Origin: Nonomuraea africana
GTDB taxonomy: Bacteria > Actinomycetota > Actinomycetes > Streptosporangiales > Streptosporangiaceae
DNA length: 64,000 nucleotides
Assembly: GCF_014873535.1 (NCBI RefSeq)
Contig: NZ_JADBEF010000001.1
Coordinates: 4,712,001-4,776,000 of the forward strand
Direction of reading: 5' to 3'
A program made the translations under genes and the position numbers. Shown here piece after piece: positions 47,148 to 55,145 of the stretch. Position 1 is the first letter of the stretch; each line of letters begins with the position of its first letter. The notes under the pieces were generated by a model. The model did not search any database. It was not told where the DNA came from and worked only from the letters and a program-made list of their open reading frames with translations.

Positions 47148-49304
47148 ATGGATATCGTTCTGGCCGGACTTCGACAGAACAACCTCAAGAACATCTCGCT
47201 CCGCCTGCCCAAGGAGCGGCTGATCGTCTTCACCGGCGTGTCGGGCTCAGGGAAGTCGTCGGTCGTCTTCGGCACCATCGCCACCGAGTCGCAGCGGCAG
47301 ATGAACGCCACCTACAGCACCTTCATCAGGAACCGGCTGCCCAAGTTCGAGCGCCCGCTCGCCGAACGGCTGGCCCACCTGACGCCCGCGGTCGTCATCG
47401 ACCAGAAGCGGGTGGGCGGAAACGCCCGCTCGACCGTCGGCACCATGACCGAGATCCACCCCATCCTGCGCGTGCTGTTCTCCAGGTACGGCACGCCGTC
47501 GGCGGGCCCAGCCACCGCCTACTCCTTCAACGACCCGCAGGGCATGTGCCCCGAGTGCGACGGGCTGGGCAGGACCGTGCGCCTCGACCTCGACCTGGCG
47601 ATCGACAGGACGCTCTCGATCAACGAGGGCGCGCTCAGGATCTTCCCCGTCGGCTCCTACGCCTGGCACCTGTACGCGAGCTCCGGCCTGTTCGACCTGG
47701 ACAAGCCGGTCGGCGAGTTCACCGAGGAGGAGTGGCGGCAGCTCCTGCACGGCGAGAGGTTCAAGCTGGAGCGCGGCACCTACGAGGGTGTGGTCGACCG
47801 CTTCAACCGCCTCCAGCTCAAGCGCGACACCGAGGCGACCAGGCGGCTCGTCACCGAGGGCCCGTGCCCCGCCTGCGACGGCGCGCGGCTCAACGCCGCG
47901 GCCCTCGCCTCGAGGATCGACGGGCTGAACCTCGCCGACCACGCCGCCATGGAGATCAGCGACCTCGCCGAGACGCTCAGGGGGCTGGGCACCGGCGTGG
48001 CCACGCCCGCGATCGAGGCGCTGGACCGGATCGAGGCGATCGGGCTCGGCTACCTCAGTCTCGACAGAGAGACCGGCACGCTGTCGGGCGGCGAGGCGCA
48101 GCGGCTGAAGACCGTGCGGCACCTCGGCTCGTCGCTGTCGGGGATGACCTACATCTTCGACGAGCCGAGCGTCGGCCTGCACCCGCGTGACGTGCACAGG
48201 CTCGGCGAGCTGCTGCTCGAACTGCGCGACGGCGGCAACACCGTGATCGTCGTCGAGCACGACCGCGACATCATCGCCTTGGCCGACCACGTCGTCGACC
48301 TGGGGCCAGGGGCGGGCGCGAGCGGCGGCGAGGTGGTCTTCGAGGGCACGGTCGCCGCACTGACCGGTTCGCGGACGCTCACGGGCCGCATGCTCAGGCG
48401 GTCGACGGGCCTGAAGCCGGTGGTCCGCGCGCCGAAGGGGTGGCTGTCCATCGAGGGGGCCTCGCTGCACAACCTCAAGGAGGTGAGCGTACGGGTGCCG
48501 CTCGGCGTGCTCACGGCCGTGACCGGTGTCGCCGGGTCGGGCAAGAGCACGCTCATGACGTACGCCGAGGGCATCGCGATCGACCAGTCCGCGATCGGCG
48601 GCTCGATCCGCTCCACCCCCGCCACCTACCTCGACGTCATGGACCGCATCCGCAGGCTCTTCGCCGAGGCGAACGGCGTGGACGCCGGGCTGTTCAGCTT
48701 CAACGCGGCGGGCGCGTGCCCGGCCTGCGGCGGACGCGGTGTGATCAAGACCGACCTGGCGTTCATGGACCCGGTGACCACGGTGTGCGACGCGTGCGGC
48801 GGCACCCGCTACAGCCCCGAGGCGCTGTCGCACCGCTACGGGGGACGGACGATCGCCGAGGTGCTGGCCATGACCGCCGACGAGGCGCACGAGCTGTTCG
48901 GGCTGGAGGGCCTGGCGACGCTCGGCGAGCTCGGGCTCGGCTATCTGACGCTGGGCCAGCCGCTCAGCACGCTGTCGGGCGGCGAACGGCAGCGGCTGAA
49001 ACTGGCGCACCGGCTGCGCGAGAGCGGCAACGTCTACGTCTTCGACGAGCCGACCACGGGGCTGCACATGGCCGACGTCGACACCATGCTGGCGCTGCTC
49101 GACCGGCTGGTCGACACGGGCAACACCGTGATCGTGGTGGAGCACGAGCTCGAGGTCGTCAAGCACGCCGACTGGGTGATCGACCTGGGGCCCGAGGCCG
49201 GGCAGCACGGCGGTGAGGTGGTCTTCGAGGGCCCGCCCGCGGCGCTGGTCCACGCCTCCACGCACACGGCGAAGTACCTGGCTAGGTCTCTCGAAGGTCG
49301 GTGA
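47148..49304 (+). CDS. UvrA-like ABC-type excinuclease subunit, short class (UvrA2/DrrC-like)
   Basis: 718 residues; GGGAG 7 nt before ATG 47148. Two ABC modules are present: Walker A GVSGSGKSS and GVAGSGKST, signatures LSGGEAQRLK and LSGGERQRLK, and DEPSVGLHPRD/DEPTTGLHMAD. Zinc-finger Cys pairs CPECDGLG, CPACDGAR, CPACGGRG and CDACGGTRY. Housekeeping UvrA has about 950 residues; the shortness points to the UvrA2/DrrC group that lacks the UvrB-contact region and often gives resistance to DNA-binding drugs. A divergent TetR regulator supports an inducible resistance role, which is inference. Confidence 0.87.
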   Translation: MDIVLAGLRQNNLKNISLRLPKERLIVFTGVSGSGKSSVVFGTIATESQRQMNATYSTFIRNRLPKFERPLAERLAHLTPAVVIDQKRVGGNARSTVGTMTEIHPILRVLFSRYGTPSAGPATAYSFNDPQGMCPECDGLGRTVRLDLDLAIDRTLSINEGALRIFPVGSYAWHLYASSGLFDLDKPVGEFTEEEWRQLLHGERFKLERGTYEGVVDRFNRLQLKRDTEATRRLVTEGPCPACDGARLNAAALASRIDGLNLADHAAMEISDLAETLRGLGTGVATPAIEALDRIEAIGLGYLSLDRETGTLSGGEAQRLKTVRHLGSSLSGMTYIFDEPSVGLHPRDVHRLGELLLELRDGGNTVIVVEHDRDIIALADHVVDLGPGAGASGGEVVFEGTVAALTGSRTLTGRMLRRSTGLKPVVRAPKGWLSIEGASLHNLKEVSVRVPLGVLTAVTGVAGSGKSTLMTYAEGIAIDQSAIGGSIRSTPATYLDVMDRIRRLFAEANGVDAGLFSFNAAGACPACGGRGVIKTDLAFMDPVTTVCDACGGTRYSPEALSHRYGGRTIAEVLAMTADEAHELFGLEGLATLGELGLGYLTLGQPLSTLSGGERQRLKLAHRLRESGNVYVFDEPTTGLHMADVDTMLALLDRLVDTGNTVIVVEHELEVVKHADWVIDLGPEAGQHGGEVVFEGPPAALVHASTHTAKYLARSLEGR

Positions 49305-50097
49305 TCGCCATGTGGCCCGGCAGGTGGCCGATGGCGTATTCGACACCGCTGGCCATCACGGCCTGCTGCGGGGTGACGCCGCAAGCCCAGAAGAGCGGCA
49401 CCTCGCCGGGCCGTACGGGCACGGGGTCGCCGAAGTCGGGACGCGACAGATCGCCGATGCCGAGCGCGGCGGGGTCGCCGACGTGCACCGGCGCGCCGTG
49501 GACCCGCGGATAGCGCCCGCTGACCTCGACCGCGGTGGCCACCAGCGCCTCGGGAACGGGGCGCATGGAGACCACGAGCGGCCCGTGGAGCACCCCGGCC
49601 GGACGGCAGGCGACGGCGGTGCGGTACATCGGGACGTTGACGCCCAGCTCGACGTGGCGCACCGGCACGCCCGCCCTCATGAGCGCGGCCTCGAAGGTGA
49701 AGCTGCAGCCGATGAGGAAGGCGACCAGGTCGTCGCGCCAGTGCTCGACCACCTCGGCCACGTCGGCGACGGGCCCGCCCTCGCGGTAGATCCGGTAGCC
49801 GGGCAGGTCGGTGCGCAGGTCGCCGGGGAAGATCGCGGTGCTGGTGGCTCCCGGCTCGCCGACGTCGAGCACGGGGCAGGCCCGCGGGTTGCGCTCGGCG
49901 AACAGCCTCAGGTCCTTCGCCAGGATGGACGGCACGGCGATCAGGTTGGCCTGGGTCCAGCCGTCGCACCACCCGGCCGTCGGCCGCCGCTCCCCCGCCC
50001 TGAAGCGACGCCTGGCCTGCTCGGGGGTGAGGGCCCGTTCGGGGATGAGGTGCTCGGGGGAAGGGGCCTGGGCGGCGAGGGGCGCAGTCTCCTCCAT
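49282..50097 (-). CDS. DUF1445 family putative hydro-lyase
   Basis: 271 residues; TAACGT lies 6 nt before ATG 50097, although the gene also starts only 9 nt after the permease stop. DUF1445 motifs: LTPEQARRRFRAGERRPTAGWCDGWTQANLIAVP, LPGYRIYREGG, DLVAFLIGCSFTFEAALMRAG, VHGAPVHVGDPAALGI and VPLFWACGVTPQQAVMASG. The family is related to mitochondrial D-glutamate cyclase, so a lyase or cyclase acting on a small carboxylate is likely. Overlaps the convergent UvrA-like gene by 23 nt. Confidence 0.88.
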   Translation of the reverse strand: MEETAPLAAQAPSPEHLIPERALTPEQARRRFRAGERRPTAGWCDGWTQANLIAVPSILAKDLRLFAERNPRACPVLDVGEPGATSTAIFPGDLRTDLPGYRIYREGGPVADVAEVVEHWRDDLVAFLIGCSFTFEAALMRAGVPVRHVELGVNVPMYRTAVACRPAGVLHGPLVVSMRPVPEALVATAVEVSGRYPRVHGAPVHVGDPAALGIGDLSRPDFGDPVPVRPGEVPLFWACGVTPQQAVMASGVEYAIGHLPGHMAITDLRET

Positions 50098-50106
50098 GAA
50101 CCCACG

Positions 50107-51333
50107 TTACGCCCGGCCCGCCGCTTTCTGGCTCCTGCGCGAGACCGAGTCGATGACCACCGCCGCCAGCAGGACCGCGCCGGTCACCATGAACTGGACG
50201 GAGTTGCTGACGCCCTGCAGCGCCATCCCCGAGGCGATCGACTGGATGACGAGCATGCCCAGCAGCGCCGAGAACGTGGTGCCGCGCCCGCCGAACAGCG
50301 AGGTACCGCCGATCACCGCCGCCGCGATCGCCATCAGCAGCACGTTGCTCTGCCCCGTCGCCTGGCTGGCGCTGGAGATGCGGGAGGCGGCCAGAACGCC
50401 GCCGACCGCGGCGAACGAGCCGGAGATCACGAACACCGTGATCCTGACGAAGGCCACGTTGATGCCCGCCCGCCTGGCCGCCTCGATGTTGCCGCCGACC
50501 GCGAAGATGCTGCGCCCGTACCTGGTGCGGCGCAGCACGAAGTCGGTGCCGACGACCACCACCAGGAAGATCAGCAGCGCGAGCGGAAGCCCCTTGTACA
50601 GGTTGAGGATGTAGGCGGCGCCGAAGGCCACCACCGCGAGCACGACCGTGCGGAAGACGATGTCGCCCGTCGTCCTGGACGGGATGCCCGCCGCGCGGCG
50701 CCTGTTGTTGCCCATGACCGACACGGTGAGGAAGGCGGCGACGGCCACCGCGGCCAGGCCGTACGCGGCGATCACGTAGATGAAGTAGGTACTGGTCAGT
50801 CCGGCGATGAAGCCGTCGCTCGGCAGGTTGATGGTGCCGTTGGGCCCGAGGACCCACAGCTGGAAGCCCGTCCAGGCGAGAAAGCCCGCCAGCGTGACCA
50901 CGAAGGAGGGCACCCCGATCTTGGCGAAGAAGAAGCCGTGGATGAGGCCGAGCACGGCGCCGGCGGCGACGGCGAGCAGGATCGCCAGGCCCGGGTTCAT
51001 GCCCATGTTGACGTTGATCACGGCCATGACCGCCGCGCAGGCGCCGCTGACCGCGCCCGCCGACAGGTCGATCTCGCCGAGCAGCAGCACGAAGACGATG
51101 CCGATGGCGATCATCCCGGTCGGGACGATGTCGACGCTGAGGTTCGACAGGTTCTGCGCGGACAGGAACTGGCTGTTCAGGCTCTGGAAGACGAGCCAGA
51201 TGACGATCAGGCCGATGACGACGGGAAGCGGGCCGAGTTCGCCGCCCTTCACCCGCCGCGTGAACTCGCCGAGGTAGCCCTTCAGGCCCTGTTCGCGCAC
51301 CAAAAGCCGCGGGTCGACCTGGGTCTCAGTCAC
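50107..51333 (-). CDS. Sugar ABC transporter permease (XylH-like)
   Basis: 408 residues, about ten to twelve membrane helices. Branched-chain/sugar permease motifs GEIDLSAGAVSGACAAVMAV, FVVTLAGFLAWTGFQLWVLGPNG, FAVGGNIEAARRAGINV and AAVIGGTSLFGGRGTTFSALLGMLVIQSI are of XylH/RbsC type. GTG start overlaps the ATPase stop by 8 nt. It forms the importer with the ATPase at 51326 and the binding protein at 52092. Confidence 0.92.
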   Translation of the reverse strand: MTETQVDPRLLVREQGLKGYLGEFTRRVKGGELGPLPVVIGLIVIWLVFQSLNSQFLSAQNLSNLSVDIVPTGMIAIGIVFVLLLGEIDLSAGAVSGACAAVMAVINVNMGMNPGLAILLAVAAGAVLGLIHGFFFAKIGVPSFVVTLAGFLAWTGFQLWVLGPNGTINLPSDGFIAGLTSTYFIYVIAAYGLAAVAVAAFLTVSVMGNNRRRAAGIPSRTTGDIVFRTVVLAVVAFGAAYILNLYKGLPLALLIFLVVVVGTDFVLRRTRYGRSIFAVGGNIEAARRAGINVAFVRITVFVISGSFAAVGGVLAASRISSASQATGQSNVLLMAIAAAVIGGTSLFGGRGTTFSALLGMLVIQSIASGMALQGVSNSVQFMVTGAVLLAAVVIDSVSRRSQKAAGRA

Positions 51334-52090
51334 CGAGCCTCCTCATCCTGCGGGACGCGGCGTTGTCGGTGGCCCCGGTGATCGCCGAGATGATCTCTTC
51401 CTGACTGGTGCTCCTGGCGTCGAAGAAGCCGTTGTTGCGGCCGAGCCGCAGCACCGCGATCCGGTCGGCCACCGCCTTCACGTCCACCATGTTGTGGCTG
51501 ATCAGGATGACGCCGTGGCCCTGGTGGCGCAGCCGTTCGACCAGGTCGAGGACGTGCGCGGTCTGCTCGACGCCGAGGGCCGCGGTCGGCTCGTCCAGCA
51601 TCACGACCTTGGGCTCGCCCAGCAGCGAGCGGGAGATGGCCACCGTCTGCCGCTGGCCGCCGGACAGCGACGCCACGGGGATGCGCACGCTGGGAATCCT
51701 GATCGACAGGGTCTCCAGCAGGTCGCGGGAGCGCTTCTCCATCGCGACCTCGTCGAGGACGCCGGTCGTGGACACCTCGTTGCCGAGGAACAGGTTGCCG
51801 ACCACGTCGAGGTTGTCGCAGAGCGCGAGGTCCTGGTAGACGGTCGCGATGCCCAGGGCCTGCGCGTCGGAGGGACTGTTGATCGTGACCTGCCTGCCCT
51901 CCCACATGATGCGGCCCGCGTCGGGCGGGCCCACCCCGGCGATCACCTTGATCATCGTGGACTTGCCGGCGCCGTTGTCACCGACCAGCGCCACGACCTC
52001 GCCCTCGTTGACCTGGAGCTCGACGTCCGTAAGCGCCTGGACGGCGCCGAACCGCTTGGAGATGCCCTCAAGGGCGAGGACCGGGGCCAT
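51326..52090 (-). CDS. Sugar ABC transporter ATP-binding protein (single-domain XylG-like)
   Basis: 254 residues. Walker A GDNGAGKST, Q-loop TVYQDLALCDNL, signature SLSGGQRQTVAISRSL, Walker B VVMLDEPTAALG and switch His LISHNM. XylG/RbsA homologues usually have two ABC modules; this one has a single module and therefore should act as a dimer. The start follows the binding-protein stop after 1 nt. Confidence 0.92.
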   Translation of the reverse strand: MAPVLALEGISKRFGAVQALTDVELQVNEGEVVALVGDNGAGKSTMIKVIAGVGPPDAGRIMWEGRQVTINSPSDAQALGIATVYQDLALCDNLDVVGNLFLGNEVSTTGVLDEVAMEKRSRDLLETLSIRIPSVRIPVASLSGGQRQTVAISRSLLGEPKVVMLDEPTAALGVEQTAHVLDLVERLRHQGHGVILISHNMVDVKAVADRIAVLRLGRNNGFFDARSTSQEEIISAITGATDNAASRRMRRLGD

Positions 52091-52091
52091 C

Positions 52092-53210
52092 TCAGGAGAT
52101 CCCAGCCGCTTCGCAGGCCGCCTTCACGGCCGCGCCGCAGATCTCGTCGGGCTTCCAGAACCCGTCCTTCACCACGGTGTCCTTGATGTTCTCCTTGGTG
52201 ACCACGATCGGCGCGATGATCTGCGCGGGGATCGCGGCGCTGGTGCCGTTGTCCACGGTGGTCGTGGGTGTCACGCCCTTTCCCGTGGCGAGGTCGACCG
52301 CCAGCCGGGCGGCGTTCTCCGCCTCGGGCTTGATGGGCTTGTAGATCGTCATCGTCTGGGTGCCGAGCAGGATCCGCTGGATCGCGGCGAGCTCCGCGTC
52401 CTGGCCGGTCAGCGGGGTGCCCTTCTTGACGCCCGCGTTCTGCATGGCCCTGGCGATGCCGCCCGCCATGCCGTCGTTGGCGGAGTAGACGCCGATCACC
52501 TTGTCCGGGCCCAGCGCGGTGAAGGCGCCCGCGGCCTCGGTGTTGGCCTGGTCGGGGCTCCAGTCGGGGGTGTCGTACTCCTTGCCGATCACGACCTGAC
52601 CGTCGAGCACCGAGTGGGCGCCCTTCTTGAAGTCGGCGGCGTTCGGGTCGGTGGGCGAGCCGTTGATCATGACGATCGGGCCGCGCTTGGGATCGCCGCC
52701 CGCCTTGATCGCGTCGAGGAGCGCCTGCCCCTGCGCCTTGCCGACCTGCAGGTTGTCGAAGGAGGTGTAGGCGTCGATGGGACCGCCTGCCAGCCGGTCG
52801 TAGGCGACCACCTTCGCGCCCTGGTTCTTGGCCTTGGCGACGGAGGAGGCGATGGCCTTGGCGTCCACCGCGTCGAGGATCAGGATCTTCACCCCGTTGG
52901 TCAGCATCGAGTCGACCTGTTGCTGCTGCTGGTTGGGGTCCTGGTTGGCGTTGGTGTAGACGACCTCGCACTTGGGGCACAGGGCCTTGACGCGTGCGGT
53001 GATGTAGGGGCGGTCGAACTTCTCGTATCGCGCCGTCTTCGACTCGGGGAGCAGCAGGCCGACCTTGAAGCCCTGCTCGATCGTGCCGATGGCGGTCGGG
53101 GCGGCGGTGCCGCCCCTGGCGCCGCCCGTGTCGCCCGACTGCCCCGCCGTGCCACAGCCGGCCGCCAGCCACAGAATGGCCAGAACGCCGCCGATGACCT
53201 GTGCTTTCAC
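52092..53210 (-). CDS. Sugar-binding lipoprotein (XylF-like)
   Basis: 372 residues. Lipobox LAAGC at about 15-19, then a Gly/Thr-rich linker. Periplasmic-binding type I fold: FKVGLLLPESKTARYEKFDRPYITARVKAL, GVKILILDAVDAKAIASSVAKAKNQGAKVVAYDRLAGGPIDAYTSFDN and GVYSANDGMAGGIARAM. The YDRL and TSFDN motifs are of the XylF type, so D-xylose or a related pentose is the likely ligand. First gene of the operon; GGGGGG-rich leader before GTG 53210. A pair of overlapping palindromes lies 150 nt upstream. Confidence 0.9.
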   Translation of the reverse strand: MKAQVIGGVLAILWLAAGCGTAGQSGDTGGARGGTAAPTAIGTIEQGFKVGLLLPESKTARYEKFDRPYITARVKALCPKCEVVYTNANQDPNQQQQQVDSMLTNGVKILILDAVDAKAIASSVAKAKNQGAKVVAYDRLAGGPIDAYTSFDNLQVGKAQGQALLDAIKAGGDPKRGPIVMINGSPTDPNAADFKKGAHSVLDGQVVIGKEYDTPDWSPDQANTEAAGAFTALGPDKVIGVYSANDGMAGGIARAMQNAGVKKGTPLTGQDAELAAIQRILLGTQTMTIYKPIKPEAENAARLAVDLATGKGVTPTTTVDNGTSAAIPAQIIAPIVVTKENIKDTVVKDGFWKPDEICGAAVKAACEAAGIS

Positions 53211-53358
53211 CGCGCCCCCCGAGTTGAGCCCTCAGGAGTGGCGGTACCCTCCGTCTTCGCCACTGCCTGCGACTTGTCACACCTTTGCCGGGTGATGCGG
53301 TGTTTTTCCGAAATATCGGGCAGGCCCAGGTCGGCCCGGGTTGACAAATCCCTCCTGC

Positions 53359-53380
53359 GTCAACCGAGGTTGACGTCAAC
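53359..53380. promoter_or_regulatory. Overlapping palindromes GTCAACC-GA-GGTTGAC and GTTGACGTCAAC
   Basis: A perfect 16-bp inverted repeat (53359-53374) and a perfect 12-bp palindrome (53369-53380) share the TTGAC box, i.e. three GTCAAC half-sites in alternating orientation. TTGACA at 53341-53346 repeats the half-site. They lie between the sugar operon and the AAA stub. Confidence 0.55.
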
Positions 53381-53410
53381 GATGATCGGCGCACAGAGAG
53401 TGGAATCACC

Positions 53411-53512
53411 ATGGACGCGCCGGCCGTCGCCGTCACCGCCGATCTCCCCGTCATCCTGTGGGGCGCGCCGGGCACCGGGAAGACCTCCTCGGTCCTGACC
53501 CTCGGCCAGTAG
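53411..53512 (+). pseudogene. N-terminal stub of an AAA/MoxR-type ATPase (Walker A only)
   Basis: A 33-codon frame with ATG and GAGTGGA-like leader reads AVTADLPVILWGAPGTGKTS and ends LTLGQ before TAG. It contains a perfect Walker A with the preceding hydrophobic strand, as at the start of MoxR-like ATPases, but nothing downstream. I interpret it as a truncated gene. After it, three degenerate GGCTCCCCGTCAG copies (53531, 53545 and 53573) mark the junction. Confidence 0.55.
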
Positions 53513-53581
53513 CCGCGCCCGGCCGCCGGCGGCTCCCCGTCAGGGGCTCCCTGTCAGCGCCCTACCGTCGGCGGCTCACCG

Positions 53582-53818
53582 TCAGTAGTCGACCTCGAAG
53601 TCGTGGCGGCCCAGTCTGAACCCGTCGCCGCTGGGCACCACCTGGCCCTTCTCCACGAGGATCGCCATGCTGGCCCGCGTCCGCTCCTCTGTCAGCCCTG
53701 TGCTCCTGGCCACGGCCGCCAGCGACGCCGCCTCGCCACCGACCGCGATCGCGGCGACGGCCTCGTAGACGGCCAGATCGGTGTCGGACAGCGCCTGGAC
53801 GTCGCGGTGTCCCCTCAC
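53582..53818 (-). CDS. Small winged-helix-like protein
   Basis: 78 residues. LSDTDLAVYEAVAAIAVGGEAASLAAVARSTGLTEERTRASMAILVEKGQVVPSGDGFRLGRHDFEVDY has the length and pattern of a single wHTH domain (helix, helix, recognition helix, wing); the key blocks are VARSTGLTEERTRASM and KGQVVPSGDGF. ATGA overlap with the DUF6158 gene upstream means both are co-translated. DNA binding is plausible but unproven. Confidence 0.7.
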   Translation of the reverse strand: MRGHRDVQALSDTDLAVYEAVAAIAVGGEAASLAAVARSTGLTEERTRASMAILVEKGQVVPSGDGFRLGRHDFEVDY

Positions 53819-54030
53819 CGCGCCCTCGCCCCCTCTCTCAACCGGCCGGGGTCGATGTCGCGGACGGGGTGGCGGCGCAGGAATTCGCTCTCCAGCTCAT
53901 TGGTGCGCGAGGTGTGACGGGCCAGCGCGTCGTCGGGTCCGTGCAGGAGCGCCTCCATCCGCGTCTGGTAGAGGTGTCCGAGCTCGCGAAGCAGGTCGTC
54001 TTCCGAAAGGTCCTTTGGATCGATTCCCAT
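53815..54030 (-). CDS. DUF6158 family protein
   Basis: 71 residues. LSEDDLLRELGHLYQTRMEALLHGPDDALARHTSRTNELESEFLRRHPVRDIDPGR is the compact helical DUF6158 pattern; LRELGHLYQTR and HTSRTNELESEFLRRHP are the key blocks. Soluble and charged, function unknown. First gene of a two-gene unit with the wHTH protein. Divergent from the LysR gene. Confidence 0.8.
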   Translation of the reverse strand: MGIDPKDLSEDDLLRELGHLYQTRMEALLHGPDDALARHTSRTNELESEFLRRHPVRDIDPGRLREGARAR

Positions 54031-54128
54031 GCGTCTTCATCTACCCGGAGAACCCTCCCCACAACATCCGTCAATTTTCCTGACATATGGGGATTGCGGG
54101 GACGTTGTGGCAGTTTTACCTTCCCGGT

Positions 54129-55058
54129 ATGGACCTCGAGCTCCGGCACCTCAAGATCGTCCGTGCGGTCGCGGAGTCGGGCAGCGTCAGCAAGGCGGCG
54201 ACCCGGCTCGGGGTGGCCCAGCCGGCGCTGACGGCCCAGCTCAAACGCATCGAGCGCGCGCTCGGCGGCGCGCTCTTCCAGCGCGACCGCTACGGCGCGA
54301 GGCCCACCCCGCTCGGCGAGCTGGTGCTCTCGCGCGCCCGGGTGCTGCTTCCCGCCGCCCAAGAGCTCCAGGACGAGGCACTGCGCTTCGCCAACGCCTC
54401 GGAGAGCGGCTACCGCATCGGCGCGACCAACGGGCCGATCCTCGGCGGCCTGGTCGACCGGCTGGCCGCGGCGGGCCCGGTCACCACCTACACCTCGTGG
54501 TCGGCCCGCGAGCTGGCCTCGATGATCGCCCAGGGCAGGCTCGACTACATCCTGGCCGGCGCCTGCGGCGAGGGCCCGCCCGCCGGAGACATCACCTGGG
54601 TCACCATCGGGATCGACCCCGTCTTCGTCCTGCTCGCCGAGGATCACCGGCTGGCGGGCGAGAAGGAGCTCGCCTTATCGGACCTCGCGGACGAGCAGTG
54701 GGCCGTCACCCCCGGCGACGGCTGCTTCGGCGACTGCTTCGCCGCGGCCTGCACGCGCGCCGGGTTCACCCCCTCGGCCATGTACGAGACCGACGTGGCC
54801 ACCTGCGTCCACCTGGCCCAGGTCGGCAGGGCGGTGGTGCTGTGCCAGGCCACCCATCCCTTCGCCCAGGGCCTGGTGATGGTGCCGCTCGCCGGGGCCC
54901 CGCTGCGCTGGCGCCAGGTGCTCGGCCACCACCCCGCCGCGCCCTGCCCGTCGTGGGTGGCCGAGCACGCCAAGGCCGCCCACGCCGACGCCGTACGGCG
55001 CAGCCCCGTCTACCACGACTGGCTGGTACGCAACCCCGGCTGGGGCACCTATCCATAA
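54129..55058 (+). CDS. LysR family transcriptional regulator
   Basis: 309 residues from ATG 54129, 6 nt after TACCTT (leaderless). N-terminal helix-turn-helix: MDLELRHLKIVRAVAESGSVSKAATRLGVAQPALTAQLKRIERALGGALFQRDR. The C-terminal co-inducer domain has two Cys close together (GDGCFGDCF) and a third nearby, which is unusual. The next gene downstream on the same strand, a secreted protease, starts 87 nt later and is a possible target. Divergent from DUF6158. Confidence 0.92.
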   Translation: MDLELRHLKIVRAVAESGSVSKAATRLGVAQPALTAQLKRIERALGGALFQRDRYGARPTPLGELVLSRARVLLPAAQELQDEALRFANASESGYRIGATNGPILGGLVDRLAAAGPVTTYTSWSARELASMIAQGRLDYILAGACGEGPPAGDITWVTIGIDPVFVLLAEDHRLAGEKELALSDLADEQWAVTPGDGCFGDCFAAACTRAGFTPSAMYETDVATCVHLAQVGRAVVLCQATHPFAQGLVMVPLAGAPLRWRQVLGHHPAAPCPSWVAEHAKAAHADAVRRSPVYHDWLVRNPGWGTYP

Positions 55059-55145
55059 CACCGCGATAGGGGCGAACTGGTAGCTCCTCCGCCGCCTGGA
55101 CGGCCGTTACGTTGACGGCACCCCCAGCAAGCGAAGGAGAATCCC

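Noticed and set aside
47247..49346. 699-codon minus-strand frame
   Set aside because: Antisense shadow of the UvrA-like gene, whose Walker and signature motifs are on the plus strand.
49213..51381. 722-codon plus-strand frame
   Set aside because: Antisense to DUF1445 and the sugar permease; product is charged and repetitive without domain.
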